NCBI GenBank assembly: GCA_944989445.1
Contig: CALYLW010001404.1
Location: forward strand, 42,501 to 106,500
DNA from: Ampullaceana balthica
Lineage: Eukaryota; Mollusca; Gastropoda; Lymnaeidae
Direction of reading: 5' to 3'
DNA: 64,000 nt
The position numbers and the translations under genes were made by a program. Each line of letters opens with the position of its first letter. The stretch's first letter is position 1. This document shows, in pieces, positions 21,277 to 32,995 of this stretch. Below the pieces are notes generated by a model. That model was not told the DNA's origin. It worked only from the letters and a program-made list of their open reading frames with translations, and ran no database searches.

Positions 21277-21356
21277 ATAATAATAATAATAATAATAAAT
21301 TGATTATTTATATAGCGCTGTATCCCAGTAAGGAACTGGGCTCACAGCGCTTTACA
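21277..21356 (-). mobile_element. Stem-loop tail of a LINE/SINE-type repeat
   Basis: On the minus strand a stem (AGCGCTGT at 21314-21321 with ACAGCGCT at 21344-21351; inner CCCAGT with ACTGGG) is followed by TATATAAATAATCAAT and a (TTA)n run. A GCGCTATATAAAT sequence followed by a trinucleotide tail is the form I recall for 3' ends of some widespread LINE/SINE families. The rest of the copy upstream is not recognisable. Confidence 0.5.
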
Positions 21357-21632
21357 TGAAAGAAATAACATACCTATAAGTATTAAATTAACTTTCATAT
21401 CATAACAAACACAAAAATTACAGTACATTATACATAAGCTACGTTAATCATTTACAATAAATGTAGTTTCATTAATTTTGAAAATAAATTTTGAAAAGAT
21501 GTGTCTTAAGTGCAGTCTTGAAGGACTTGGTTGTTTGAATACATAATGCATTACTCCGGCTACTATTATATGTTTTTAACATCAAAGCATCCATATAAAA
21601 GTAAAACCTACATCAACGTAAACAAGAAATGG

Positions 21633-21710
21633 CAAAGTACAACCAGAGGTCCACATGTGGCCCACGCCCTGAAAGTACAACCAGAGGTCCACATGTGGCC
21701 CACACCCTGT
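21633..21710. repeat. 38 bp direct duplication x 2
   Basis: AAAGTACAACCAGAGGTCCA then CATGTGGCCCACGCCCTG is repeated with one change (CGCCCTG to CACCCTG). Confidence 0.95.
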
Positions 21711-22635
21711 AACGTATAATCAGCTCTGCAAGATTTTTTCAAACAGTATAAATGTTTGGTAAGGCTCTCAACAAAGAATTGACAACGTTAAATTTATAAC
21801 CTCTTTTATATGCGAGCCTTTAAATTAGTTTAAAGATATGAGTGCCCCACCCTTCCACCCGTCTAAAGCCATACAAATAGGCGCGGTCGTCTAAACAGCA
21901 GATGTTAAAGCAATGATTTAGATTTGTTTCTAAACCACTAATGACATGTTATTTCATATGAACCCAAGTATGAGATGGTGAACGCGGTAAATGCTGAACA
22001 ATTCCATTATCCTTTTATAGAAATGATTGGTCTTTTATACTATTATATATTACATTTCAACACAACTATTCTGGTATGGCTATAAGCAAAGATTTTAGAC
22101 AACATTATCATAGATTCTTTAAAATTGTGAAGTTATCATAAAAACAGTATTGATTTGTTGTTAGTAAAAGTATGTCGGTCAATTTTTACCTTTTTATCAG
22201 GCGGGGGTGGGGGGGGGGATTTATTCAACCTTTTGTATTTATGTTAAAGTGTATGTAAACCAAATATAAAATTGCTGTGACATTTTTGTAATGTAAACCA
22301 AATAATAAAATTGCTGTGACATTTGTGAGCTCGCATCCAGCCATTTAGCCCAAGTCAAGCAGCCTCACCGATATGAGAGATGGCTAGCGTCACTTTGGGA
22401 CAATCCTAAAGAATCCAAGTCAGGCAGTACGTGGGTCTGGGTTTAAGGTGTAATCGAATATCATTGGGAAATCGTGAGAAGGCAGCCATTGCCGTCTCCG
22501 CGGCCACTGAGCAATCGATGGTTTCCTGTTTTAATAAGGGATTATTAGATTTGAGTATTTGTTAGTTGCTTTTCTTGTCTCATCTCACAGTGGTTTTGAG
22601 TGCTGCTCATTCACTCGTGCTTGAATATAGCATTC
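21711..22635. other. No gene recognised; small duplication at 22243-22323
   Basis: AATGTAAACCAAATA...AAAATTGCTGTGACATTT is present twice. A more GC-balanced block at 22325-22520 may be a dispersed repeat but could not be identified. A G-run lies at 22200-22220. Confidence 0.5.
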
Positions 22636-22871
22636 AACACTTGACACTGAACGCTCGCTAGAGGACTTGACACTGAAAGCTCGCTAGAGGACTTGACACT
22701 GAACGCTCGCTAGAGGACTTGACACTGAACGCTCGCTAGAGGACTTGACACTGAACGCTCGCTAGAGGACTTGACACTGAACGCTCGCTAGAGGACTTTA
22801 CACTGAACGCTCGCTAGAGGACTTTACACTGAACGCTCGCTAGAGGACTTTACTCTGAACGCTCGCTAGAT
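22636..22871. repeat. 26 bp tandem repeat, about 9 copies
   Basis: Unit GAGGACTTGACACTGAACGC then TCGCTA. Copies at the right read TTTACACTG or TTTACTCTG, and the last ends in TAGATGACG, giving a gradient of variants towards the right edge. Confidence 0.97.
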
Positions 22872-23759
22872 GACGTTCATTTCTCCCCCCTCCCCCCTCG
22901 CTCAATAGCTACGGTTACAGGTTTCTTGGCATTGTTTTAATTATTGCAAAACGGTATGCTATATATTGTTTACAAAGAGCTGCAATGAGCCTCTGGTAAA
23001 AATGTGAAATCTGAGTTTCTAGCTCATCCCAGCGTGTCTGGTGGGATATCTTGAGCTCCGTCTCGTAGCTGTAATCGTTGTGAGAGAGCTCGGCATCACA
23101 CTAGGAAACACTTGTTAGAATTGATGACCGAGTAAATGAATGCATCGATACTGAACATTTCATTACCGTTATCGAGACTAAGTATCTGATGAAGAAGCAA
23201 AAAACCAACGACAGTTTACTTATCATAACGCATGATGATCACTTTGTTTATGTTGAAAACTCTCCTCAGGTAGAACCCGAGCTTGTAATACTTGTAACCA
23301 CTGGAATAGTTTAAGGTGCGCGTAGATTTGGTGTCATTGAACGAGTTACATCAAAGAATTAAACTTAAAACCCGGGCACACCACAACACAAATCATCGAC
23401 ATGCACAGCCAGAACTGGCGCAGTAATTGCATTAGACGAGGTGTATTAATAGTATAGACAGTCTCACCGACTTGTACAATCTAACATGTCTGACACGTTC
23501 CGCTGTTCAATGGGAAGATATGGGATAGGGACTGTGTTTTCCGGCCGCTCTTTGAAGACTGCCAACTGCCAACCTAACACTGTGTCGCCGCTTGGTGCAT
23601 GGTCAACAGGTAGGCAGGATAAGTACTGCCTATATCAACAGACACCTATCACTATCAGGTGAATATGATGTTAATGTGTACAGAGATCAGCCTAGTTCAG
23701 TTGGGAAGTAAACCAGCCGCCAGCTTTCAATAGTGGATAATAATTGACAACTATGGCCA

Positions 23760-23830
<71 letters not shown>

Positions 23831-26195
23831 ATACCAGTTTATCGCTTAACTTAATTCATTAAAATAAACAATCTAATATATTTCGGTACTAATGTTTTAT
23901 CCTTTAAATGCGGTGTTTGAATTATAGTTATAGTAAATATGTAACAAAGTAATGCTATCTGCAATGTACCATTACATTTCACATGTAATCGTGTAACCCT
24001 ATGTGTATGACTACCTGAGAGAACCGGTCTTTACTACTGATCAAACATATGTCTATTTTAGGGATTTGGGGTTTACGGAAATGCTGCGCGGCGCGACTGT
24101 GGGTATCTAAATATGGCTGGCTCACTTATGACTCTTGTGCTAGGGCAAAAAATGACACCTAACTTTTGCTGGGTGTATATTAACAGCAACTTAAGTTTGA
24201 TTATAGAAGCGACTGTCAGAGATCAAGGTGATATAGGTTATTCATTGTCACTGAAGATTAACAATATCACGCACTAAGTGGCACCAAGTGCATTGTTTAA
24301 CTCAAATGTAAACATATAATTTATTGACTTTCTCATTACGGATTGAAGTGTCATTAAAGTATACTTAAAATGGCCATTGCAATAGTCCGTGACGCTTACA
24401 AATTTCCAGTGGAAATATACATGACAATACAAATGACAATTAAATTAGAAGAAATCTTACAGCAATGAACAGATGTAACTGACAATGCGAAATTCAGTCA
24501 CTTCGTTGGGTTCGAATAGTGCGAGATCAAAAAGCAGGATACGTGTGGGGGGGGGTGAAATATGAGATTTGATTGCAAATAGTAGAGATAAATTGGAGGT
24601 TGGTGGGTCAAAGTTGGCAGTAGTGGGCTACACCAGCACAACATGAGTTATTCATACAGACACAATACTCGTGGGAGATGTTGCAGCAACTATCAATAGT
24701 TCATCGCAGTTAACTTCTCCCTAATCAACAAATTGATTTGGGGCGGGTAGGAGCACATCTAGTAATGGCATCCCGGTTTAGGGAGGGAATCAGTTGGAGG
24801 AGAACGTGGAATCGACCGTTTTGGCATCTCTCAATAACATATATGAATTAATCATTTGGTCCAACTTTAGTGGATTATTTATTTATAGAATACGGCAAGG
24901 ACACATTCCTGTAAACAAATATTTTAACACACGTGTTACTCCCTTAAAGGCATTTGCAATTAGAATTGTATTTCTATGCGAAAAGTTTTGTCTTCATATA
25001 TTGAATTGAATGACCGAAACACAACCACACGGACAGTCCTAGTTGAAGAGCCTTGGTGTGCTGCACATCATCATCAACACACCTTTGCACTTAAGTTCAC
25101 GCCTGAGAAGCGGGTATTCAATACAGTTATGTCTGTGTTGACTTGACCCGTGCAGCAGGTTTGGGATACGTCAAGGGAGGTCATTTACATCAGTTTGAAA
25201 AAAAAAGGTAAAACAACTTGAGGCTGAGAGTATATGTGAGCAATGACGCCATTAAGGGCAGCAAAGTCACAGTTAAGGCTCCTTCACATCGGCACGGTCT
25301 GTTGGGGCGATTGTGTCATACGCCAATCAATGTTCCCGTATGCAGATGAACTGATTGTGTGTATCAACTAGAATGTATGATAAAACAACTGTAGTCCTCA
25401 TTCTCCAACAAAAACAATAGTCCTTGACTCAACACGTCTTCGTGAGGTTACGTCACAACGTCCAGCCTACCACTGCATTGGCTAAACCTATGAACTCTTG
25501 GTTTTAATTTAAAGAGAAGAAATAGTTTTAGCATGTGACACACTGAGATTGTTTGAACTTGAACATTATGCTTATTATTTGACAAGGAATATAACAATGA
25601 ATATAACAAGGAATATAACAATGAATCCAAGACGAAAAGCCGTTTTATAAAAACAGAAATACATATCTTTAATTAGAAAATCAAGCCCTAAAAGTACTAA
25701 AATGTATGGCATTGGAAAGGACCAACATTTTTAAAGTAAAAAAAAGGCTCATCGGAGGCGTTGCGTGGAATTCTAATTCATCTTGAGACAGAACTCAATA
25801 ACTTGTGAGTTGCTTAATGCAGTGATTTGTGTTTTAAAAAAATTAATGGTCCCATTCAATAAAATGCAGGATTTTATGGAAGCTTTTAGAATTTTTATCT
25901 CCGCTTACACAATTATGTTGTAAAGTGAAGAGTATTGACTTGAACCAAGACGTCATGCATGGATCACCGAGGTTTTCAATAACACAATGTTACACGGACG
26001 CTAGAGAAGTCTCAGAACTAATAACTTGGATATAAAACCTGGCTTTGGAACCACTACAATTGCTTATCGTTGTTAACAGAATTCTACAAACTAATGTACG
26101 AGAGGTTACCTCATGGTTATTTGTAGGATATTAGTTTTTAAATTGACCAGGCACATCGGTGTTTATCATATAATTTACTATCTTGTGTTACATTA
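22872..26195. other. No gene recognised; (AT)n at 23762-23826
   Basis: Contains a pure AT dinucleotide run of about 65 bases at 23762-23826 and a small ATATAACAAGGA/ATATAACAATGA duplication near 25590-25625. The rest is AT-rich with only short chance frames. Confidence 0.5.
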
Positions 26196-26196
26196 A

Positions 26197-27060
26197 TATT
26201 ACAGACGATCGTTCTATACAGAAGATTATTTCGTCTTACGCTTATCCGTGGTTTATGCCTAGTCTTGCATTGTTATTATAGATTTAAATGTTGATAGTGT
26301 GTTGATTATCCTGGTTTGTCCAGACTAAGTACTAACCATTCCACGCCCATGTTTTCATACCTACATGTATTTCTATCGGAATATTGCATTAAATTGTTGT
26401 TTTGTATTATCAATTTAGAATCGGATGCCTTAGGGGCCGTCCATAAATGACGTCACGCACTTAGAGGGGGGAGATGGGGTCACACATTTTTGACGATGTG
26501 TGACGAAGGGGAAGGGGTGTTTAAGAAATGTGACGTCACATCAAAGACGCGCAACTTTAAATAAAAGTTCCACTTAAATATTTGATTGTTTACAGTTATT
26601 TAATGACATTGTACATTTCTTCACACGTGTTACGATATTAGAGTGCAGCCTTACACTAAATACATACTTAAAACAATAAAATGATTTGAAACATGCTCAT
26701 TTTCATATTTAAAAAACGGCTTTTAGGGGTGGGGAGGGGTCAACGCTTTGAGACGTCATATTGGAGGGGTGGTCTAAGTGTTTGTGACGACGTGTGACGA
26801 GGGGGGGGGCGAAAATCGGCCAAAATCGCTTGACGTAATTTATGGACGGCTCCTTATGTAATATTACTACTTTGCTCTTTGTTTTTCTATCCTCAAACTG
26901 GAGTGTTTCTCGATTTTGTGATCTTACTATTTGGTTTACTCTTGTCGATTATAAATATTCATCAGTAATGATTCTTGCAGCTCTTTTTGAATTTGTTCAC
27001 GTTTATTGATGTTATGTTTGTTAGAAGAGGCCCACACAGATATTCTAGTCAAGTTCTAAC
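26197..27060 (-). mobile_element. LINE fragment A (3' end), split by a transposon
   Basis: Diverged copy of the LINE family at 37.8-43.5 kb, minus strand. The 3' UTR part (CTATACAGAAGATTATTTCG) and C-terminal coding part (CCATTCCACGCCC) lie at 26197-26432. The gene resumes at 26857 (ATTACTACTTTGCTCTTTG) and runs to about 27060. Comparison with copy C shows the interrupted site was continuous except for the 421 bp element and its TTA duplication. Many substitutions mark this as the oldest copy here. Confidence 0.8.
26433..26853. mobile_element. 421 bp Harbinger-like element inside LINE A
   Basis: Starts GGGGCCGTCCATAAATGACG and ends with its inverted form (TTTATGGACGGCTCC). TTA lies immediately outside both ends (26430-26432, 26854-26856), the trinucleotide TWA duplication typical of PIF/Harbinger elements. 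Inner repeats include TGACGTCAC/GTGACG and G-rich runs. Four further members are at 32423-35428, 48530, 51060 and 55259. There is no transposase frame. The superfamily is inferred from the duplication only. Confidence 0.8.
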
Positions 27061-27109
27061 CAATGTATGGTACATTTTTAGAGTTAAGTGCGTTTTACAT
27101 TGGTTATAG

Positions 27110-27245
27110 ACATCCGAATTCTCGTGTCTAAAAACTGACATTTGATCAATGTTATACAACTTAACTCCTGTAACTTCTATCAAGAGTTCCTATATTTTCT
27201 ACATCCGAATTCTCCTCTCTAAAAACTGATATTTGATCAACATGC
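27110..27245. repeat. Direct duplication, about 85 bp period x 2
   Basis: ACATCCGAATTCTC then TCTAAAAACTGA and ATTTGATCAA occur twice, separated by diverged sequence. Confidence 0.75.
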
Positions 27246-27446
27246 CTCTGCTGCTATGGTCTGTAGCTTTCCTTTAGCCCCCCCCCCAACCAACCTTACA
27301 CAGAGCCAGACTCCATCGCTACAAATACCCCCGCTCGTGTTCCGAGCAATAACATCAAAGACCAGGCTTTTTATTGTCCCCTGTCCGTTGGCTTCTCATT
27401 TGCTTTTATGAACACGAAATTCTTCTGAGTGTGTGGGCGAGTCTAG

Positions 27447-27743
27447 CTGGAGGACGAATCGATCACCTCAGATAATAATAATATAGAAAAACGACATTAT
27501 GTAAGAGTCAGAGGAAACACATGGCTTACAGATCTGACAGAACATCAGCGCTTGACTTTTGAACATCAAGATGTCACTGGAACACAACTTGTGGCATTGG
27601 TCACACCAAAAGGCCAGGACGATAGGGTTTTTGAGGATTCCATTTTCCAGGGGCCTTTATGTGGGGCTGATTTGACAGGGATATTTTATCCTGACCGAAT
27701 AGATGGTACACCATTGCTAATGCGTCATTTTAAAGCAGTTTAA
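27447..27743 (+). CDS. Candidate coding fragment, product unknown
   Basis: The frame is open from just after TAG (27444-27446) to TAA at 27741-27743. The residue mix is protein-like rather than AT-driven, with motifs YVRVRGNTWL, LVALVTPKGQDD and YPDRIDGTPL. No ATG precedes it in frame, so it would be an exon or a pseudogene fragment. A CACCTCAG at 27463-27470 could be a splice acceptor. I do not recognise the family. Sequence to about 28000 also has balanced base composition but no clear frame. Confidence 0.3.
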   Translation: MEDESITSDNNNIEKRHYVRVRGNTWLTDLTEHQRLTFEHQDVTGTQLVALVTPKGQDDRVFEDSIFQGPLCGADLTGIFYPDRIDGTPLLMRHFKAV

Positions 27744-29467
27744 CCATGCACATTATCCGCCTAGCGCAATCGCCCAATAGCTTCGCACAAAAACAATTAC
27801 ATTTGGATGACAAGCGAACAATGACCCGCCATGTGATTACAGATGCAAGTGAGCGGCCGTGCTAATGTGATACAACGCCTGGATCAATATCCGGCAAACA
27901 CTTGACATGACTTAAACCCGAATGATGGCAGAGTTCAGGTGTCCCACAAAGATATAGAGCGTGACGACACGACCGAGTCTGGCCGCCTAGCTTTGAAAGA
28001 CAGATGACGAGTTCATGTCATACCTGTTGTGCAACATAGGACACGTGACTGAATATAAGACAAGATTGAGTGTGTGGCTCCTTACTCCTTTATGCAATGA
28101 ATGGTCTGTTTTCTGTGAACGGTATGAAGGTTATATTGTGTTTGTTGCTTCTTTTGTAAAGGGACAAAAGTATCCACAAGATGAGTAAACTAAATGTTGT
28201 ATTAAGACATGACATTCCGTACTCGGTTAACTTCTGTTAAGTTGCCTAAAAGAATTTGTATAAGGGATGTTCATTTCGGTTGTTGTGTTATTTGGCAAAC
28301 CGATTATCTGTTATGTAAATCCGATTTTAAACCGTTATCGTTTTACCGCAGACTTCATAGCAATATATTAGTATAACTGTTGCAGTGTGTTCAGAATCTT
28401 AGGGTGCCTACGGTAAATAAGATGCACCATAATTTAGCATGTTACAGTTAGGCTACTCGATGTTGGGTGGTCATAGACTCATAAATCTATCAATGCGGAC
28501 GTGGGACGTGGGTATACTCCTATACGCTCACTCCTTGCGGCCACATCGTTGTATCAAAGAAATCTCACTGAGGCAATCGGTGAGCTATTAATTGACATAT
28601 ATATTATTATTGCTTGCAAGGAAAGCAAAGTGCTCGACTTGACGCCCAGTTGCTGCCAGACCGCAGATGCACAGAAATCTTGTCAATGAATTCTGATTAA
28701 TGCGAGGGGTGAGCTATTAATTGGTGTTGGTTGTAAGGAAGGCAATGATTATTTTATCATTGGGGCTTTTAAAGAAAGTCACAGATGAACAGTCACAGAT
28801 CTACTGTATGTTTATTTTAAAAACTTTATTAAGCAACATAATATCATTGATAAACAAAAATAAATTAACTGAGTTGCCATCACGCTTGGTAGAAAAAGGA
28901 AACAAACAATAGCTACGAAATGTCCATAGATTTAAACAAATAAATAAAGTCAAAATAATTTCAAATAAATTTACACATCAGATTTATTTATCCGACAAGC
29001 CATATTTGTAAACTTAATTTTGATTTGTATAAAATTCAATATATTTAATGTTGAACTGACTCCAAGCTCGAACTGACGGTAATTGAATTTGAAATGGCAT
29101 CGACCTTTTATACTTATTATAATTCCAGAAATTACGTGTCATGTTTCGTGGAGTTAAGGAAATGCCGTCCCACCATGAGCTGTTTCTAGGGCTGGCGACG
29201 ATGTTGTGGAAACGGTGGAATTAATGAAATGATGTCATACGCAATACGTAATGTGGGAAAATTGCATTTTATGTCTAGCCTACATCATGATTCGCATAAA
29301 GGAAATCATCACATGGAAGCCCAAAATCTGCCAATAAACAATAATAATAGAAATTTGAAAATGTATATAGCATAGTACCCAGCAAGCAGTTTAAAATAAA
29401 AATAGTAACACATACATATCTGAATGCAGTCAATTTAAAATATTCATATCCTAATAACAAACTTACA
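27744..29467. other. No gene recognised
   Basis: Two short plus-strand frames (28501-28689, 28721-28912) overlap a loosely duplicated phrase (GGTGAGCTATTAATTG at about 28580 and 28708). Nothing else is supported. Confidence 0.5.
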
Positions 29468-29607
29468 AGGCACATACAATGACATGATTGTGCACATACA
29501 ATGACATGATGGTGCACATACAATGACATGATGGTGCACATACAATGACATGATGGTGCACATACAATGACATGATGGTGCAAATACAATGACATGATGG
29601 TGCACAT
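29468..29607. repeat. 22 bp tandem repeat, about 6 copies
   Basis: GCACATACAATGACATGATG then GT. The first copy has ATTGT and one copy reads GCAAATAC. The minus-strand frame reading HHVIVCAPSC is a repeat translation. Confidence 0.97.
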
Positions 29608-30302
29608 AAGCTAAGTTTATCATTGAGAGTCATGTTTGTTTGTTCATTTAAAAGGTAAAGTTTAAAGAGAAGCGTTTCATCTACAGCGTCAATTTCATGT
29701 GTGTTTAATCTGAAGACTGTGCAGTGTTATTCAGGTCAATCAATCATCAATCATTATACAGGACAGATAATCGTGGAGAAAAGCCGGACATATTGTTAGC
29801 AGAGGTCCGTGTAATTGGCAATGCTGGATTGCTATCACAAGTCAGATCCGAAAAGGAGGCAGGAGGAAGGGGCACACAACAAACCGAGGAACTTACCCGT
29901 CTTTGATTGGATGCAAAATAGTCTGGCCTCCTTCCATATCCACGACACATTTCGTTGCCAAATCCCTCTCTGGGGGAGAGACAAACACAAAACAGGGGAA
30001 TCAATGAAATATGCACTGTAAGAATAGCGGGAGATCACCTAACTAAACAATGTATAAACTTGGGGCTGATGAAAGATATCTATAAATATACACAGTTTGG
30101 CTTGACAATACAGAAACCTCAACAACAACAAAAATACTGGAAAATAATAGAATGGAAATGTATCCTAAATTATCCTGTCTAGAATAATTTGATATTGAAT
30201 CAAGGGGAGAATGGGGGAGGGGGGTGTGAATGAACACTATGTTATGATAAGTCAGTGAAACTTAAATATTGAAGGCATGTTGGAGTTGTCACTGACAGGA
30301 TT
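29608..30302. other. No confident gene; overlapping short frames only
   Basis: Six short open frames overlap on both strands at 29724-30237, which argues for chance openness in a locally GC-richer patch. None has a recognisable domain. Confidence 0.4.
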
Positions 30303-30519
30303 ACATGTGATGATGATCTCTAGCACTCTATAGTTTGTTGAGATGTACTTTTGTAATCATTTATGCTGAAATACACCACAATTATAAGGAACCATGAAAC
30401 ACCTCACCTACACACACATGTGATGATCCTAACATTCTATAGTTTGTTGAGATGTACTTTCTAATCATTTATACTGAAATACACAATTATAAGGAACCAT
30501 GAAACACCTCACCTACACC
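30303..30519. repeat. Direct duplication, about 113 bp x 2
   Basis: CATGTGATGAT...CTCTATAGTTTGTTGAGATG...GGAACCATGAAACACCTCAC is present twice in tandem with small deletions in the second copy (TTTTG lost, CACA lost). Confidence 0.95.
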
Positions 30520-32422
30520 CCTCATCCTAAATTCCTTTAAACAAGTAATACATTGTATGTGTATAGGAATTTTTGCTAAAAATAACAGGATATTGTTTTA
30601 CAATTAGGACTTTTTATTCTTAGAGATTGCCATGTTTAATTGTTCCTGCTTTCAGGAACTTTTCAGTCCCCTATACGTATCCTTAAAATGTGAACATACT
30701 TCAATTTATTTGTTACATTACATCTATTGAACTAAGAATTTAAATAAGAGCTATCATTTGGCATATAAAGGTTTATAGTTTATAATGAAAATAAATTAAT
30801 TTAAAAAATCCCCCCTGAAGACTTATGACATTATTTTGTCACAGGAAACCCTCTTGTTGCAGGTTTCTATTTCTTAAAAAATTGTATGTTTAAAGAGAAC
30901 TGTACTACACTGCTGACAAAGCCAAGCAAGTTCACAGTGTCTTTCTGTCATTATCACCCATCAACACTTGGCCTACAGATTCTAGATTAGCTTTATTCTT
31001 CAATAACCCTTGGAAGCTACAAAAAATCAAATCTGGCATAAAATACAAACATTTGTTTGGTCCAATAAATGTCAGTGCAGAAAGCATGCTGACATTTAAG
31101 CTATATTTAGATTTTAGTCCACACATTCGTGAGCTACCCCAAAGCAGTGTAAAACACAACACAGTTTAAAAATCTGCAGGTAGGCCAAGAAAACATGAAG
31201 GCTATGAATATGGGGTTTATTTTGTTCTTTTGTTTTTAGATTTTTTAAATAATTTTATAAACCCCCTTTTTAATGTATTTATTCACCATTAGATCAGTGG
31301 ATGGGGATTATTGAGAATTAATAGAATATTGGATATTATTATTGATTAGGATAATAAATATATTTCTTTATCTTTAAAAAAAATCCATTTATTAAAAAAT
31401 TGGAATAAAGATCACTTCCTGGTATTTGCAAAACAAAATATTAATATTGCACACAAAAAAAAGTCTAAACTTTTAATACTCGTTCAATGTAATAAGGATT
31501 AATTTTAACAGACAATTCAGCACAAGTACTTGCAATTATAGGTTTTATTTAAATACAATTTTTGGAGCAACTTAAAAAATGCACTCATGTAAACTTATCC
31601 TTGAAAACACTTAACTTATCATAGAAGTGCGTTTACCATACTAAGATATTTATCTTAAATTCAAACAAGTATTTCTTCCTGAAAGGAAGTAATAACATTA
31701 CATAAGCTATGAGAGTAGTAGCTAATAGGAAAAAGGATTGAGTTAAAAAGTGAAGTATGATGATAAAACGTTTAAAACAGTGGGGCATAATTATTGGCTG
31801 GATTAAACTTATGTGAGAAGACATGATTTTGTTTGAGGAATAATGTGTTTTTCATTGGATAAATTTTCAACACTAAAGTTTTTATGTATAGCATAATAAG
31901 AAAAATAAATTAATGCAAAACAATATTTTCACATTTATTTTCTAAACACAAAAAATGGAACTATAATTTAATAATACCAGCAAAAGTAATTTCTTGAAAC
32001 CATCATAGTTTAATAAGACAATTTCTCATTGATAATCCAATTAAGTTTTAAAAGTCGTAACTAATTCTGAACAGCTTTAAAAATTCTACTCTTGTTTAGT
32101 TACCTCTGTCATATCTACTATGGTAGGAAAAGTTTTCTCTAAGTTTCATTGACCCGTATGCAAAGTTAAAATGAACTTCTCGATTTCAAGATGCTATATA
32201 AAAATACTTGGAAAATCAAGGTTAGACATAGTTGGTGTACCTGTGTTTTTCTTTTTAATAATATTTTAAAGAAAATTAAGTTTATCACACATAGATATAA
32301 AAATGTTTAAAATAATGTAAGTAAATTTAGTAAGACTTAATAAACTGTTAGAATATACCAGGGCTTATTTTTCAATGCAGTATGCAAGCAATGTCTCATC
32401 ATGTCTGGTGCAAGGGCAGTTA
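30520..32422. other. No gene recognised; strongly AT-rich
   Basis: Very AT-rich with only short chance frames (30932-31162 and 31633-31824, both minus strand). Confidence 0.5.
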
Positions 32423-32995
32423 GGGGCCGTCCATAAATGACGTCACGCACCTAAAAAGGGGGGAGGGGGTCACACTTTTGTGAAGATGCGTGACGAGGGG
32501 GACGGAGGGGGGTTGAAGAAATGTGACGTCACATCAAAAGGGTAACTTTAAATGAAACTGAAATATTTGGTCGCTTACAATTTATTTAATGACTTTTTTT
32601 CTTTTTCTTTTAAAAATCAGTGCTTCTCAAAGTGCCGGTCGGTATGCCACCAGACGCTGGTTGACGTAAGCTATCAAGACACGAAAATTAAATCTAATTA
32701 TAATCCTTAAGTTTGAGAACCCCCAAGATAACCTATGAAATTATTACCCTGCTTCGTTTGATGTTGACATCAAAGCATTTGTGATGTAACCGCAGCTCCG
32801 CTTTGTTGTCTCACGGCAGGCGACTTTTTTGCCCGTTACCCCAAAATATACACGTTTATCCGTGCGTTACGCCCCCTCCCCCAACCCCAAGACTCTGGTC
32901 CTGCTCACATGACTCGGGGATTTGGGGGAGCGTCGTTAGCCCCCCCCTACCCCGAAAATGCTACTGTTGAGTTTTACAAGCATGACCAGTGTCTA

